30,733 nucleotides of DNA from Mogibacterium sp. (GCA_017434685.1 JAFREV010000099.1:1-30733), one strand, 5' to 3'. Positions 20,701 through 28,042 are shown, counted from the first letter of the stretch. The notes: generated from the letters alone by a model not told the origin. A program made the numbers and translations.

Positions 20701-23166
20701 TTCAGCAAAGAAGCAGAAGTAATTGAAGCACCGAAAGCCCAATCTCTTACCTACAACGCGGAAGAGCAGGCTCTGGTAACCGCCGGAGTGGCCAGTAACG
20801 GTAAGATGCTTTACGCTCTCGGTGAAAGCGGGAACACAGCTCCTGCTGAGGAGAAATTCAGCGAAACCATCCCGACCGGTATCAACGCGGGTAGTTACAG
20901 GGTGTGGTACATGGCCAAAGGGAATGAAGGATACAACGATACTGATCCGAAGAGCCTTACTGTTACTATAGCCAAGCTGGCCTCAGCGAATTTAGTTTTA
21001 AAAATGGATCCGGAGGAGAACGAATATACCGGAAACGAGATCAAACCTGCGATTGTCGCAACATGCAATGGAAAAGAGATACCCCTGCAGCAGTTCGATT
21101 ACACAATATTTGGGTACGAAAAAAATATAGAGGTCGGACAAGCCTCAGTAACTGTAGTGTATAATTCGGATAATTCGAATAATATCGCTATTGACATGCT
21201 ACATTTGATGGTATTTGTGCCCTTCAAGATCGTACAGGCAACGAACAATGTCAGTGTTGCACTGGAAGACTGGACAGTTAATGAGGAAGCGAAAACTCCA
21301 CAGCTTACTGCAGATTTCGGGGCAGATACCGCAGCCTTTGTATATAAGAAAAAAGATGCCGAAGACAGCACCTACACAGATGCTGTCCCGAGCGAAGAAG
21401 GCGAATATACCGTAAAGGCGACCATCCCGGAAACTAAAAACTATGCCGGAGCAGAAGCCACCTGCGACTTCGAGATCACCCATGAGCATGGATGGGGCGA
21501 ACCGTCTTACGAGTGGGCAGAGGATAACAGTACCGTCACAGCTACCCGAGTCTGCACGGTAGAAGGAAAGCACACGCAGACGGAAACGGTTAACACGACC
21601 AGTGAGGTGACCACGGAGCCGACCTGTGAAAACAAGGGAGAAGCGACCTACACAGCAACTTTCAAAAACGAGGCGTTTGCAACACAGACCAAAACAGCAG
21701 AAGTACCGGCACTGGGACACGACTGGAGTGAACCTTCTTATGAGTGGGCGAAGGACAACAGCACAGTCACTGCTACAAGAGTTTGCACATTGAACCCGAA
21801 GCACGTGCAGACTGAAACTGTTAACACGTCCAGTAATGTGACAACAGAACCGACTTGTGAAGACGAGGGAGCTGCGACATATACTGCAGCTTTCGAAAAT
21901 GCGGCGTTCGAAACACAGACTAAAACAGCAGACATACCGGCACTGGGCCACGACTGGAATGCGGCGACATACGAGTGGTCTGATGACAACAAATCTGTCA
22001 CGGCAACCAGAGTTTGCAAACGCGATGCATCGCACAAGGAAACCGAGACGGTCGAGGCTTCAGAAGAAACAAAACCTGCAACGTGTACAGAAAATGGCAA
22101 GACCACGTACACTTCGGGCGCTTTCGAAAACGAAGCGTTTGATGTTCAGACAAAAACAGAAGCCAATATCGATGCTCTCGGTCATGACTGGGGCGAGGTA
22201 ACATATGAGTGGGCAGATGGCAACAAATCTGTCACAGCTACCAGAGCTTGCAACCACGATGCAGAGCACAAAGAGTCAGAGATTGCGGAAGTAATTGTTG
22301 AAATTACAAAGCATGCAACATGCACATCCAAGGGAGAAACCACCTATACAGCAAGCTTTGAAAATGAGGCATTCAAGACGCAGACCAAGACTCTTGAAGA
22401 TGTAGCCATAGATCCTGATGCTCATACCTGGGATGAAGGCAAGGTCACAAAAGAAGCAACAGAGTCTGAAGAAGGAGAAATGACATACACCTGCACATTG
22501 TGCGGTGAAACCAGGACGGAAACAATTCTAAAGGTGAAACCTACTCCTGAACCAACTCCGGCACCTACGCCTGCAAAGAGCACTGCAAAACCGGTGCTCG
22601 TGGCCAAGGGAATCGCCAGCGGCAAGACATCTGTCAATATCTCATGGAACAAGGTCGCAGGTGCAGACAGGTATGCGATCTACCTCGCCAAGTGCAACTA
22701 CAAGGGCAAAAAGTACTCCTTCAAGCGAGTCAAGGTCGTAAATGCAAACACCCTGAAATGGAAGAAGACCAAGCTCAGCAAGAAGACTGCATACAAGTTC
22801 TACGTAGTAGCTGAGAAGAAGCAGGGCAGTACATACAAGACACTGGCCAAGAGCATAGACGGGCACTTCCTGACAGGAAACCTCAGGGGCAAATACACCA
22901 ACCCGAAGAGCCTCAAGCTTTCGAAGAGTGCGTACACCCTGAAGAAGGGCCGGAGCGCAACCATTAAGGGAAGCGTGAGCAAGGTCAGAAAGGGCAAGAA
23001 GCTCACCACGAGCCACGCAGCTACCTACAGGTACACCAGCAACAACCCATCGGTTGCGACAGTAAACTCGAAGGGCAAGATCACAGCCAAGGGTCAGGGC
23101 ACAGCAGTGATCTATGTCCAGACCATCAACGGTATCTGGAAGACCTGCAAGGTGACCGTTAAGTAG
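17767..23166 (+). CDS. Giant secreted surface protein: Gly-rich beta-helix repeats, Cys/Trp repeats, Fn3-like and Big2-like C-terminus
   Basis: The protein has 1,799 residues. A signal peptide ends VHA at residue 31. After a non-repetitive start, residues about 136-743 contain some 18 repeats of 26-40 residues with the core GAGIGGGxxGxGGTITIxGG, predicted to stack as a beta-helix. Then follow a Cys-bearing repeat (AEHNYGDPEWTWAKD), an MBG/YDG-like module and four near-identical 78-residue repeats (about 1239-1552) built on HDWxExxYEWAxDN and TATRVC. A short fifth repeat, a Pro/Thr linker, a Lys-rich Fn3-like domain and a Big2-like domain (SNNPSVATVNSKGKITAKG) complete it. No LPXTG anchor or SLH domain is visible; the Lys-rich end may bind wall polymers. 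The ATG at 17767 has GGAGGAC just upstream. The C-terminal modules match those of the broken gene at 1-1120. Adhesion or matrix function is inference. Confidence 0.9.
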   Translation: MNSMKGKLATALISAAVVIGMMPLFASQVHATDGVQYLYRSWDSDSKKVVTETRTANCVDYNGSMKDLHQGWYYVNGYHTVEDRVNVSGEVNIIILDGSTLYLKDGIHVPASSTLNIYNTPGGENGLFNAVVDTNNYAAIGGNDGEAAGNINIHSGKVIANAYNDNKGDDAAGIGGGCNGNGGTVRIYGGTVMAQGANESSSGGAGIGGGDKGTGGETFIYGGTVTATGGPDGAGIGGGNGASGGGVYIHGGKVIANGGNYAAGIGSGDADGDNIHGGNVGIYGGDVTAAGGCDAAGIGGGEDGAGGNIHISAGTVKATGGVNGAGIGGGDCGDGGTITISGGDKITATGGANGAGIGGGNDRVFTKIEISGGTIEATGGDYAAGIGSGDRDTSTDGGTINISGGNVTAKGGTDAAGIGGGECCSGGTISITNGEVIATGGVGGAGIGGGDSGNGGTITIENGVVKAKGGLEIDKDNNKPTTNNSGAGIGGGYDGNGGIITIKGGAVEARGGDSAAGIGGGSAGDGGKITISGGTITASGEINGERIEGVYDETTGGAGIGGGRNDNGGEIIITGGTIDARGGHAAAGIGGGVEGNGGTITIKGGTIKEAKGGFYADYSITTRQRWDEGGAGIGGGGDGGSGGTITIDGGTINAHGGCLGAGIGGGSDGASGQIVINDGEIKEAKSGNGGAGIGSGSTCTKDNAVNVTINGGKIRAVASGAHLATEGLFSFAFNPGAAIGAGGPYYKTTALDPPELVDEAYFNGTIDLKCGDVTVETKGVVPIGGTEEACVNDSNGKVIFNGATVRRHNIGTQYCRMVYAKEFQFGDLSQSVSCYTSAKNYNEGKTTLIVPKNERANKIQSSDMPFEYVVVDKCNHSDSTYNDNDSDHDSTHSQECNSCNYIIDAAEHNYGDPEWTWAKDCSSATAEFKCIHCGHGEEVTAEITSDKPAEGGETQEKTVYTATVTFRGKEYIDKKTKVFSKEAEVIEAPKAQSLTYNAEEQALVTAGVASNGKMLYALGESGNTAPAEEKFSETIPTGINAGSYRVWYMAKGNEGYNDTDPKSLTVTIAKLASANLVLKMDPEENEYTGNEIKPAIVATCNGKEIPLQQFDYTIFGYEKNIEVGQASVTVVYNSDNSNNIAIDMLHLMVFVPFKIVQATNNVSVALEDWTVNEEAKTPQLTADFGADTAAFVYKKKDAEDSTYTDAVPSEEGEYTVKATIPETKNYAGAEATCDFEITHEHGWGEPSYEWAEDNSTVTATRVCTVEGKHTQTETVNTTSEVTTEPTCENKGEATYTATFKNEAFATQTKTAEVPALGHDWSEPSYEWAKDNSTVTATRVCTLNPKHVQTETVNTSSNVTTEPTCEDEGAATYTAAFENAAFETQTKTADIPALGHDWNAATYEWSDDNKSVTATRVCKRDASHKETETVEASEETKPATCTENGKTTYTSGAFENEAFDVQTKTEANIDALGHDWGEVTYEWADGNKSVTATRACNHDAEHKESEIAEVIVEITKHATCTSKGETTYTASFENEAFKTQTKTLEDVAIDPDAHTWDEGKVTKEATESEEGEMTYTCTLCGETRTETILKVKPTPEPTPAPTPAKSTAKPVLVAKGIASGKTSVNISWNKVAGADRYAIYLAKCNYKGKKYSFKRVKVVNANTLKWKKTKLSKKTAYKFYVVAEKKQGSTYKTLAKSIDGHFLTGNLRGKYTNPKSLKLSKSAYTLKKGRSATIKGSVSKVRKGKKLTTSHAATYRYTSNNPSVATVNSKGKITAKGQGTAVIYVQTINGIWKTCKVTVK
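18172..19995 (+). repeat. Degenerate tandem repeat coding for GAGIGGG beta-helix turns
   Basis: About 18 in-frame units of roughly 78-120 bp share GGCGCCGGCATCGG-type sequence and a GGCGGCAC core. Unit length varies because loop insertions are tolerated, for example around 19180 and 19390. Protein-level conservation with variable codons shows selection on the fold rather than a recent DNA duplication. Confidence 0.85.
21481..22422 (+). repeat. Four tandem repeats of about 234-240 bp in the giant surface gene
   Basis: Each unit codes for a module starting H(G/D)W and containing TATR(V/A)C, a second Cys near (P/A)TC, and Q(T)KT near the end. Units 1 and 2 are the most alike, suggesting the most recent duplication. 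A shortened unit follows at about 22423-22533, and a similar one is in the gene at the window's left edge. Confidence 0.85.
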
Positions 23167-23266
23167 ACAAACAAATTTATAGAATCTGAATTAACTCGAA
23201 CGAAAGAATTCCCGGTGCTATTATTGGGTATGGCAATGGGACAGAATAATTCAGAAAATGCAAAGA

Positions 23267-23315
23267 AAAAAAGAGAATTGCGGCATGCTGGATGGTGTGC
23301 GCAGTTCTCTTTTTT
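23267..23315 (+). terminator. Strong terminator after the giant surface gene
   Basis: A 16-bp stem joins AAAAAAGAGAATTGCG with CGCAGTTCTCTTTTTT (one G-T pair), with a 17-nt loop and T-run. It lies about 100 nt after the stop codon. Confidence 0.88.
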
Positions 23316-23335
23316 ATGCTTTTTCCGTTCTTGTG

Positions 23336-23533
23336 ATGACGGCTAAGATGAAGCTTTCAGACAGGAATCGCAGGATCCTTTCAGTTGTATTCTGGGCATT
23401 TATCGGCTCGCAGTGCGCTGCATTTTTCAGAAGGCCTGTTGCCGAAGACGGCACGGTAAAGAAATCGCAGACCCCGGTTATTCTCATACTGGCAGCGGTA
23501 ATTATAGGATTACTGATGAATACAATGATATAG
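23336..23533 (+). CDS. Small hypothetical membrane protein
   Basis: The open frame gives about 65 residues from this ATG, with two hydrophobic stretches (ILSVVFWAFIGSQCAAFF and a C-terminal PVILILAAVIIGLL) around a short charged loop, so a two-pass membrane protein is plausible. An upstream in-frame ATG at 23258 would place the start inside the terminator stem of the preceding gene and is less likely. No clear ribosome binding site supports any start; GTG at 23333 and ATG at 23348 are alternatives. It ends 4 nt from the convergent PEBP gene. I do not recognise a family, and it may not be expressed. Confidence 0.4.
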   Translation: MTAKMKLSDRNRRILSVVFWAFIGSQCAAFFRRPVAEDGTVKKSQTPVILILAAVIIGLLMNTMI

Positions 23534-23537
23534 CTGA

Positions 23538-24023
23538 TTAGTTATTGTATGTGCCCGGGGCCTCGGCTACTGCGAGCACATGGCCTTCCATGGCATGCAT
23601 CAGCTCGTTGTAGAAGAAACCTCTCTCAAGATCAAGCTCGCAATCCAGCGCGTACACTTTCAGAGTATATACGTGCGGCTCGTTCGGTGGTGCCATACCA
23701 ATATATCCGACTGAGTTCTCTCTGCCGTTTGAACCGAAGCAGCTGTTGACTCCCTGCACGAAATCGGCATTTGCACTTGCTCCTTCAGGAATGTCCGTGC
23801 TCTTGATGTTTGCGGCAATCCAATGAATCCACACGAAACCGCATACCGGAACCGAGTCGATATCGTCCAGTACGAGCGCATAAGAAACAGTGCCCGCAGG
23901 TGCATCCTCGATCTTGAACGGAACCGAGAGGCAAGGGTTGCCGAAACCGTCTTTGAGTTCACCGTGTTTGCCGTACTTGTCCGGAATCATTCCGCCGTTC
24001 ATAGCTTCACTTACTATCTTCAT
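23538..24023 (-). CDS. YbhB/YbcL-type phosphatidylethanolamine-binding protein family (PEBP) member
   Basis: This 161-residue protein is the standard size for bacterial Raf-kinase-inhibitor-like proteins. Family blocks include LSVPFKIEDAPAGTVSYALVL, DDIDSVPVCGFVWIHWIAAN, the strand after VGYIGMAPPNEPHVYTLKVYAL, and an anionic-ligand pocket formed by the Asp-rich and His residues. No signal peptide is visible, so it is cytoplasmic. AGGAGG lies 9 nt upstream of the ATG. It is transcribed divergently from the toxin-antitoxin pair. The role of bacterial PEBP proteins is poorly defined. Confidence 0.92.
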   Translation of the reverse strand: MKIVSEAMNGGMIPDKYGKHGELKDGFGNPCLSVPFKIEDAPAGTVSYALVLDDIDSVPVCGFVWIHWIAANIKSTDIPEGASANADFVQGVNSCFGSNGRENSVGYIGMAPPNEPHVYTLKVYALDCELDLERGFFYNELMHAMEGHVLAVAEAPGTYNN

Positions 24024-24085
24024 ATTATTATCCTCCTAATATCTATGCTTATGCTAATTTGAATTTTACAACAGTTCACCCGCGA

Positions 24086-24114
24086 TTGCATCTATATCAC
24101 CACAGTGATATAAT
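24086..24114 (+). promoter_or_regulatory. Promoter with overlapping dyad operator for the toxin-antitoxin pair
   Basis: TTGCAT (24086-24091) and TATAAT (24109-24114) are separated by 17 bp, a near-ideal sigma-70-type promoter. The spacer and -10 contain a perfect 8-bp inverted repeat, TATATCAC (24093-24100) and GTGATATA (24105-24112), with a 4-nt centre. This fits autorepression by the HTH protein encoded downstream. Confidence 0.7.
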
Positions 24115-24141
24115 ACCGAAAACAAAGCAAAGGACACGAAC

Positions 24142-24822
24142 ATGGAACTGTATCACGGATCGACAAAGGTAATCAGAAAGCCGGAGTACGGAGCAGGCCG
24201 AAAACACAACGACTACGGCCTTGGTTTCTACTGCACGGAGCATATCGAACTGGCCGGTGAGTGGGCCTGCTCTTCAATTGAAGACGGAATTATCAATCAC
24301 TACGATCTGGACGATAAAAATCTGAATATTCTAAGGCTTAACAGCGAGGACTTCTCAATACTCAATTGGATGGCCGTGCTCGTGACAAACAGACTGTTCA
24401 GACCGAGCGCTCCTGTTGCGACAAAGGCCAGGCGATACCTCGAAGAGAATTTCCTCGTAAACGTAAACGCATACGATGTTGTAATAGGTTACCGCGCAGA
24501 CGACAGGTACTACGATTTTGCGGATGCCTTCCTAAACAACACGATTACTGTCGAGCAGCTTGCCGGAGCGATGAGGCTCGGCAAACTCGGAGAGCAGGTA
24601 GTGATCAAATCCGAATACGCTTTCGACAAACTCTCCTTTGTTGACAGCCTAGCAGCGGATAAAGAAATCTATTACCCGAGGAGAAAAGCCCGAGATGAAA
24701 AGGCAGATGCCGGGTTCACAAAAATATGCGAAGGCGAAACGGACGGCCTGTTCATGATAGATATAATGAGAGGTGGAATCGGAAATGACGATGCACGCAT
24801 ACCAAGAAACATACCTGAATAG
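24142..24822 (+). CDS. DUF3990-like, probable ADP-ribosyltransferase-fold toxin
   Basis: The protein has 226 residues. The N-terminus MELYHGSTKVI and the block DYGLGFYCTEHIELAGEWA match the DUF3990 family, placed with ADP-ribosyltransferase-like folds; His5 and the tyrosines of this block would be NAD-contact candidates. The last 30 residues are more variable. AAAGGAC serves as ribosome binding site. It overlaps the HTH gene by 38 nt and both sit behind one promoter with a dyad operator, the arrangement of a toxin-antitoxin module. Toxicity and the target are inferred, not shown. A housekeeping ART is the alternative. Confidence 0.78.
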   Translation: MELYHGSTKVIRKPEYGAGRKHNDYGLGFYCTEHIELAGEWACSSIEDGIINHYDLDDKNLNILRLNSEDFSILNWMAVLVTNRLFRPSAPVATKARRYLEENFLVNVNAYDVVIGYRADDRYYDFADAFLNNTITVEQLAGAMRLGKLGEQVVIKSEYAFDKLSFVDSLAADKEIYYPRRKARDEKADAGFTKICEGETDGLFMIDIMRGGIGNDDARIPRNIPE

Positions 24823-25429
24823 CGCGATGAAAAACATAGGAGATATGTTCGACTTTGCGATTAACGACTTCGGTATTCCTATGGAAGATTTTTCTGTGAT
24901 GTTCACGACATCTGTCGTTTGTCGAAAGATTGAAAACGGCGAGCCGAAATATCTGGTAGGCAAGAGCGGCATTGAGCTTGCTGTAGAAGTAATTGAAGAA
25001 AAGACAGGAGTTGCTCCGGAGTCGGAAACAGATGTGATGCCTGACAGAACGCCGGACTATTGGTGTGGCTGGGCTCTTTGCTACTACCAGTGGCTGAGGG
25101 CAATTCCGTATAGAAAGCTCCTGGAGGCGATGCCATATGAAGACTTAAGAGGCCTGTATCCGACTCTGCACGAAGCCGACCTCAGCAAATTTGCCGAAAC
25201 GATGGATAAGATCATCGGAAAATCAGCGAAGGATACCAACCTCAAAAGAATCAGAAGCGCTTACGGATACTCACAGAGCGGACTTGCAGATAAAAGCGGG
25301 GTCTCTCTCAGATCGATCCAGATGTATGAACAGCGCAACAAAGACATTAACAAGGGACAGTCGGAGACATTGTTGAGGCTGGCCCGAGCGCTGGGCTGCA
25401 GCATGGAGGATCTGCTCGAACCGGCATAA
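24785..25429 (+). CDS. HTH (XRE-type) regulator, probable antitoxin with N-terminal toxin-binding region
   Basis: The protein has 214 residues. A Cro/C1-type helix-turn-helix lies near the C-terminus (about 150-210: LKRIRSAYGYSQSGLADKSG, then SLRSIQMYEQRN and LLRLARALGCSMEDLL). The N-terminal half (AMKNIGDMFDFAIND, then KYLVGKSGIELAVEVIEE) resembles small partners found beside DUF3990 genes. The ATG at 24785 is preferred because AGAGGTGG lies 8 nt upstream; a GTG at 24773 is possible. It overlaps the DUF3990-like gene and probably binds the TATATCAC/GTGATATA dyad at 24093-24112, repressing the pair. Confidence 0.82.
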   Translation: MTMHAYQETYLNSAMKNIGDMFDFAINDFGIPMEDFSVMFTTSVVCRKIENGEPKYLVGKSGIELAVEVIEEKTGVAPESETDVMPDRTPDYWCGWALCYYQWLRAIPYRKLLEAMPYEDLRGLYPTLHEADLSKFAETMDKIIGKSAKDTNLKRIRSAYGYSQSGLADKSGVSLRSIQMYEQRNKDINKGQSETLLRLARALGCSMEDLLEPA

Positions 25430-25461
25430 GCAACTTGTTTGCAGCGGCGTGAAGGAATAGA

Positions 25462-26601
25462 ATGCAAGCATCTAAAGATAAAGATGAAAGGATATATCAG
25501 CGGACAATGAAAGAGAAATTTGATCTTCAGCAATACCTGTCAGATGGGGTAGAGCAGGTAGTAAAGGATGCGATGAAAGCCACTCTCAAAGATCCGAGGG
25601 AGAGTGCTTTTATTGCGAAGTTCGCCGTCGCAAGCGCGAAAGCAAATATAAAGAGAATCAAAGAGGAGAAGGAAGGACTTCACGTGCCTTCTTATCTTAT
25701 TGCAAGTATAACTTCGAGCTGCAACCTTCACTGCGCGGGCTGCTACTCAAGAGCGAATAATGCCACAGTAGACTGCGAGCCGAAGAAACAGCTGACGGAC
25801 GAGGAGTGGCTTTGCATATTCAAAGAAGCCGAGGAACTCGGCATCAGCTTCATACTGCTTGCCGGAGGCGAGCCTATGCTGAGATGGGATGTGCTGCAAG
25901 CGGCGGGAAGCGTTCCGAACATACTCTTTCCGATTTTTACAAACGGCACTTTCATGAGCGAAAAATACATGGAGCTTCTGGACAGCTGCCGCAACCTCAT
26001 ACCGGTCATAAGCATTGAAGGCGATCGCAGCGAGACTGACAGGCGTCGTGGCGAAGGTGTTTACGACACCGTAATATCCAAAATGGATGAACTGCACAGG
26101 CGCGGCCTTATATACGGAGTGTCGGTTACCGTCACAAAGGAGAACCTGCATGAGGTATATTCAGATGAATTCCTCGACCTAATGATACAGCGCGGATGCA
26201 AAGCCGTATTCTACATTGAATATGTGCCTGTGACAGATGAGAGCAAGGAACTTGCGCCTGACGATGCCGACCGCGATTATATGACTGAGAAGATGGACAG
26301 CTTGAGGGCAAATCACCAGGATATGATGTACGTTGCATTCCCGGGGGATGAAAAAAGCTCCGGTGGATGCCTTGCAGCGGGACGCGGGTTCTTTCACATC
26401 AACTCGCATGGTGGAGCGGAGCCTTGCCCGTTCTCGGCATATTCAGATATCAATGTAAAGGACACCTCAGTAAGAGAAGCGATGGGCTCAGGCCTTTTCA
26501 CCGCACTTCGAGACGGTGGCGTGCTCTCGGGCGAACACATCGGCGGCTGCGTCCTTCACGAAAAACGCGACCAAGTCGAAGCAATACTCAGGGGAGAATA
26601 A
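25462..26601 (+). CDS. Radical SAM protein with SPASM-like C-terminal cysteines
   Basis: The protein has 379 residues. The SAM-cluster motif is C87-x3-C91-x2-C94 (CNLHCAGCYS), followed by GGEPMLRW and FTNGTFM, all standard for the radical SAM barrel. The C-terminal region has additional cysteines in SSGGCLAAGRGF, EPCPFSAYSD and IGGCVLH, which could bind an auxiliary Fe-S cluster as in SPASM/twitch enzymes. A helical N-terminal extension of about 75 residues precedes the barrel. AAGGA lies 5 nt upstream of the ATG. No precursor peptide, transporter or pathway partner is adjacent, so the substrate cannot be inferred. The gene is followed by the large non-coding structured region at 26602-27247. 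Confidence 0.88.
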   Translation: MQASKDKDERIYQRTMKEKFDLQQYLSDGVEQVVKDAMKATLKDPRESAFIAKFAVASAKANIKRIKEEKEGLHVPSYLIASITSSCNLHCAGCYSRANNATVDCEPKKQLTDEEWLCIFKEAEELGISFILLAGGEPMLRWDVLQAAGSVPNILFPIFTNGTFMSEKYMELLDSCRNLIPVISIEGDRSETDRRRGEGVYDTVISKMDELHRRGLIYGVSVTVTKENLHEVYSDEFLDLMIQRGCKAVFYIEYVPVTDESKELAPDDADRDYMTEKMDSLRANHQDMMYVAFPGDEKSSGGCLAAGRGFFHINSHGGAEPCPFSAYSDINVKDTSVREAMGSGLFTALRDGGVLSGEHIGGCVLHEKRDQVEAILRGE

Positions 26602-26643
26602 TATACACCAGTTATGCAGTTATGGATAACTGGCACAGTGCCA

Positions 26644-26695
26644 TGAATAAGTGCATGCACAGCATAAAATGAAACGCTGCACACACACTTATTCA
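26644..26695. repeat. 10-bp inverted repeat TGAATAAGTG / CACTTATTCA
   Basis: The arms at 26644-26653 and 26686-26695 are perfect complements. The right arm overlaps the perfect DnaA-box-like TTATTCACA, and the left arm overlaps the palindrome GTGCATGCAC. CACAGCCTGC is directly repeated at about 26695 and 26720. Confidence 0.6.
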
Positions 26696-26751
26696 CAGCC
26701 TGCTTTGAAGCCAGTTACCCACAGCCTGCACAACTGCTACTACGAACGTTT

Positions 26752-26782
26752 AATAATAACAACAATACAGATTGTTATTATT
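26752..26782. repeat. 11-bp inverted repeat AATAATAACAA / TTGTTATTATT
   Basis: The arms at 26752-26762 and 26772-26782 are perfect complements with a 9-nt centre, all A/T-rich. A shifted pairing of AACAAT and ATTGTT is also possible. A terminator is unlikely because the stem is weak; a protein-binding dyad or unwinding element is more likely. Confidence 0.6.
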
Positions 26783-26810
26783 TCTCATTACTAATATCCC
26801 GTCGTAGTCG

Positions 26811-26934
26811 AGGCGGTGGATTATGTTGATAAGCGACGCTGATTATTAGGGAGCGGTGGATAAGTCGGTGGACAGAGCGTCTCTGTCCATGGACTTATCC
26901 ATGGCTCCTCGCTTATCCACGTAATCCATGGCCT
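26811..26934. repeat. Very long imperfect hairpin of about 53 bp per arm
   Basis: The left arm (26811-26836 and 26851-26877) pairs with the right arm (26881-26907 and 26909-26934) around the loop CGT. Each of the two blocks has 22-23 matches of 26-27, and a 14-nt insertion (26837-26850) lies only in the left arm. Three GGTGG segments on the left face CATGG segments on the right, a regular mismatch pattern. GGATAAG/CTTATCC recurs in both arms. Confidence 0.75.
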
Positions 26935-27000
26935 TTCCAGTGGGTTCTCGAAAATAAGACATATAATCTAAAGCGCGATTTAGGGAGTTGGATAATAAAT

Positions 27001-27182
27001 AGGAGTTTTTTTAATTTTCATACATCTTGAGGGGAAAAATTGATATATGTATGAAAATCATCAAAAATGCCCTGGGAAAGTTTGATAATGAGCAACTTTT
27101 GAGAAAAAAGACAAGAAAAACTGCACTTTTCATACATATATGAAAAAAATTGGCGCAAATTTATGAAATATTCAAAAACTCC
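27001..27182 (+). repeat. MITE-like palindromic element, copy 2
   Basis: It begins AGGAGTTTTTTTAAT and ends TTCAAAAACTCC, giving terminal inverted repeats (GGAGTTTTT against AAAAACTCC, then TTTTCATACAT on the left against a degraded TTATGAAATA on the right). Internal stems are ATTTTCATACAT (27014-27025) with ATGTATGAAAAT (27047-27058), a perfect 12 bp, and TTTTCATA/TATGAAAA (27127-27146). The length, ends and internal layout parallel 5386-5580. A further ATATGTATG half-site lies outside at 27219-27227. Confidence 0.6.
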
Positions 27183-27247
27183 CATGAGGGACTTTCTTTG
27201 ATGAAATGTGCAGATGAAATATGTATGTTGATTGAAGTGGAGAGCTT

Positions 27248-28042
27248 ATGATTCACAGAGAAGAACTATTACGAATCAGATCCGTAATGACTGACAGCAT
27301 CAAAGATTTTAAAAATGAACTCAAAACCTTGCCGGAGGGAGAATTGCTTTGCGTGAATAATCGTGGTCGACACATCTATTATGAGCGCTTTCCGAAAAAG
27401 GGCAATAGAAAGAAAGAGAAACGTGTTGGCATCACAAAAGATATCGACAAAGTTTTTGCTCTTGTGCGCAAAGAGTATTTAACTAAAGCCATTGCTATAA
27501 TTGAAAAGGACATAAGAATTATAGATATGGCAATTAAGCACTACGCCAACTATGACGAGTCATCCGTAATGGCAAGATTTCTCAGCAAACATCCGGAACT
27601 GAATGAAGGTGTGAATTACAGAAAACAAAGTGATGAAGAATGGGCCGATGCATACACGAGGCAGGAAGGCTTCCATGAAGAGAGTCGTAAGCACATAGCT
27701 TCCGACGGAGTAAAGATGAGATCTAAGAACGAAGTGTATATCGGGTCACGACTTGCTCACTATAAAATCCCTTACAGATATGAAGCCCCGATTCCTCACC
27801 CGGATGTGAATAGAATCCCGGATTTTACAATTAAGCGACCAAGAGATGGCAAGATTATTTATTGGGAGCATCTTGGAATGATAGAAAGTGATGCATATAT
27901 GCAAGGCAATGACAGGAAGTTTATTGAGTACAATGAGATTGGCATTGTGCCATGGGACAATCTAATAATTACCTATGATATGAGTGGAGGAAACATCGAT
28001 GCGAAGATAATCGATGCGATGATAAATGGCTGGTTACTCTGA
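27248..28042 (+). CDS. PD-(D/E)XK nuclease-like protein
   Basis: The protein has 264 residues. The N-terminal half is helical and basic (PKKGNRKKEKRVGITKD). The C-terminal half has the restriction-endonuclease-like pattern RSKNEVYIGSRLAHYKIPY with Glu162, RIPDFTI with Asp192, and IIYWEHLGM with Glu207, followed by a block of IVPWDNLIITYD type. The catalytic lysine of the classical motif is replaced by His after Glu207, as I recall for related clostridial proteins. The gene follows the palindromic element and ends 18 nt before the AlkD-like frame, suggesting a small DNA-processing unit. Start: ATG with AGTGGAGAG just upstream. The substrate is unknown, and activity is inferred from the motif only. 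Confidence 0.72.
   Translation: MIHREELLRIRSVMTDSIKDFKNELKTLPEGELLCVNNRGRHIYYERFPKKGNRKKEKRVGITKDIDKVFALVRKEYLTKAIAIIEKDIRIIDMAIKHYANYDESSVMARFLSKHPELNEGVNYRKQSDEEWADAYTRQEGFHEESRKHIASDGVKMRSKNEVYIGSRLAHYKIPYRYEAPIPHPDVNRIPDFTIKRPRDGKIIYWEHLGMIESDAYMQGNDRKFIEYNEIGIVPWDNLIITYDMSGGNIDAKIIDAMINGWLL

Larger units (their letters stand above)
26602..26945. other. Gene-free region rich in inverted repeats and DnaA-box-like nonamers; origin-like
   Basis: No gene is supported here. DnaA-box-like nonamers (consensus TTATNCACA) include TTATTCACA (26689, perfect), TTACCCACA (26715) and TTATCCACG (26913). The reverse strand adds TTATCCATA (26621-26629), TTATCAACA (26824-26832) and TTATCCACC (26855-26863), each with one mismatch. 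Palindromes include CAGTTAT/ATAACTG (26617-26632), TGGCAC/GTGCCA (26631-26643) and GTGCATGCAC (26651-26660). An AT-rich repeat element follows at 27001. It looks like a replication-origin-type or site-specific nucleoprotein region, but dnaA or a rep gene is not next to it. Confidence 0.45.

Noticed and set aside
18103..22035. Long minus-strand open frames opposite the giant surface gene
   Set aside because: They mirror the repetitive plus-strand codons and give low-complexity proteins with no ribosome binding site or family match.
23258..23335. Upstream start for the small membrane protein at 23336
   Set aside because: This stretch is the stem and loop of the terminator of the giant surface gene, so translation from here is unlikely.
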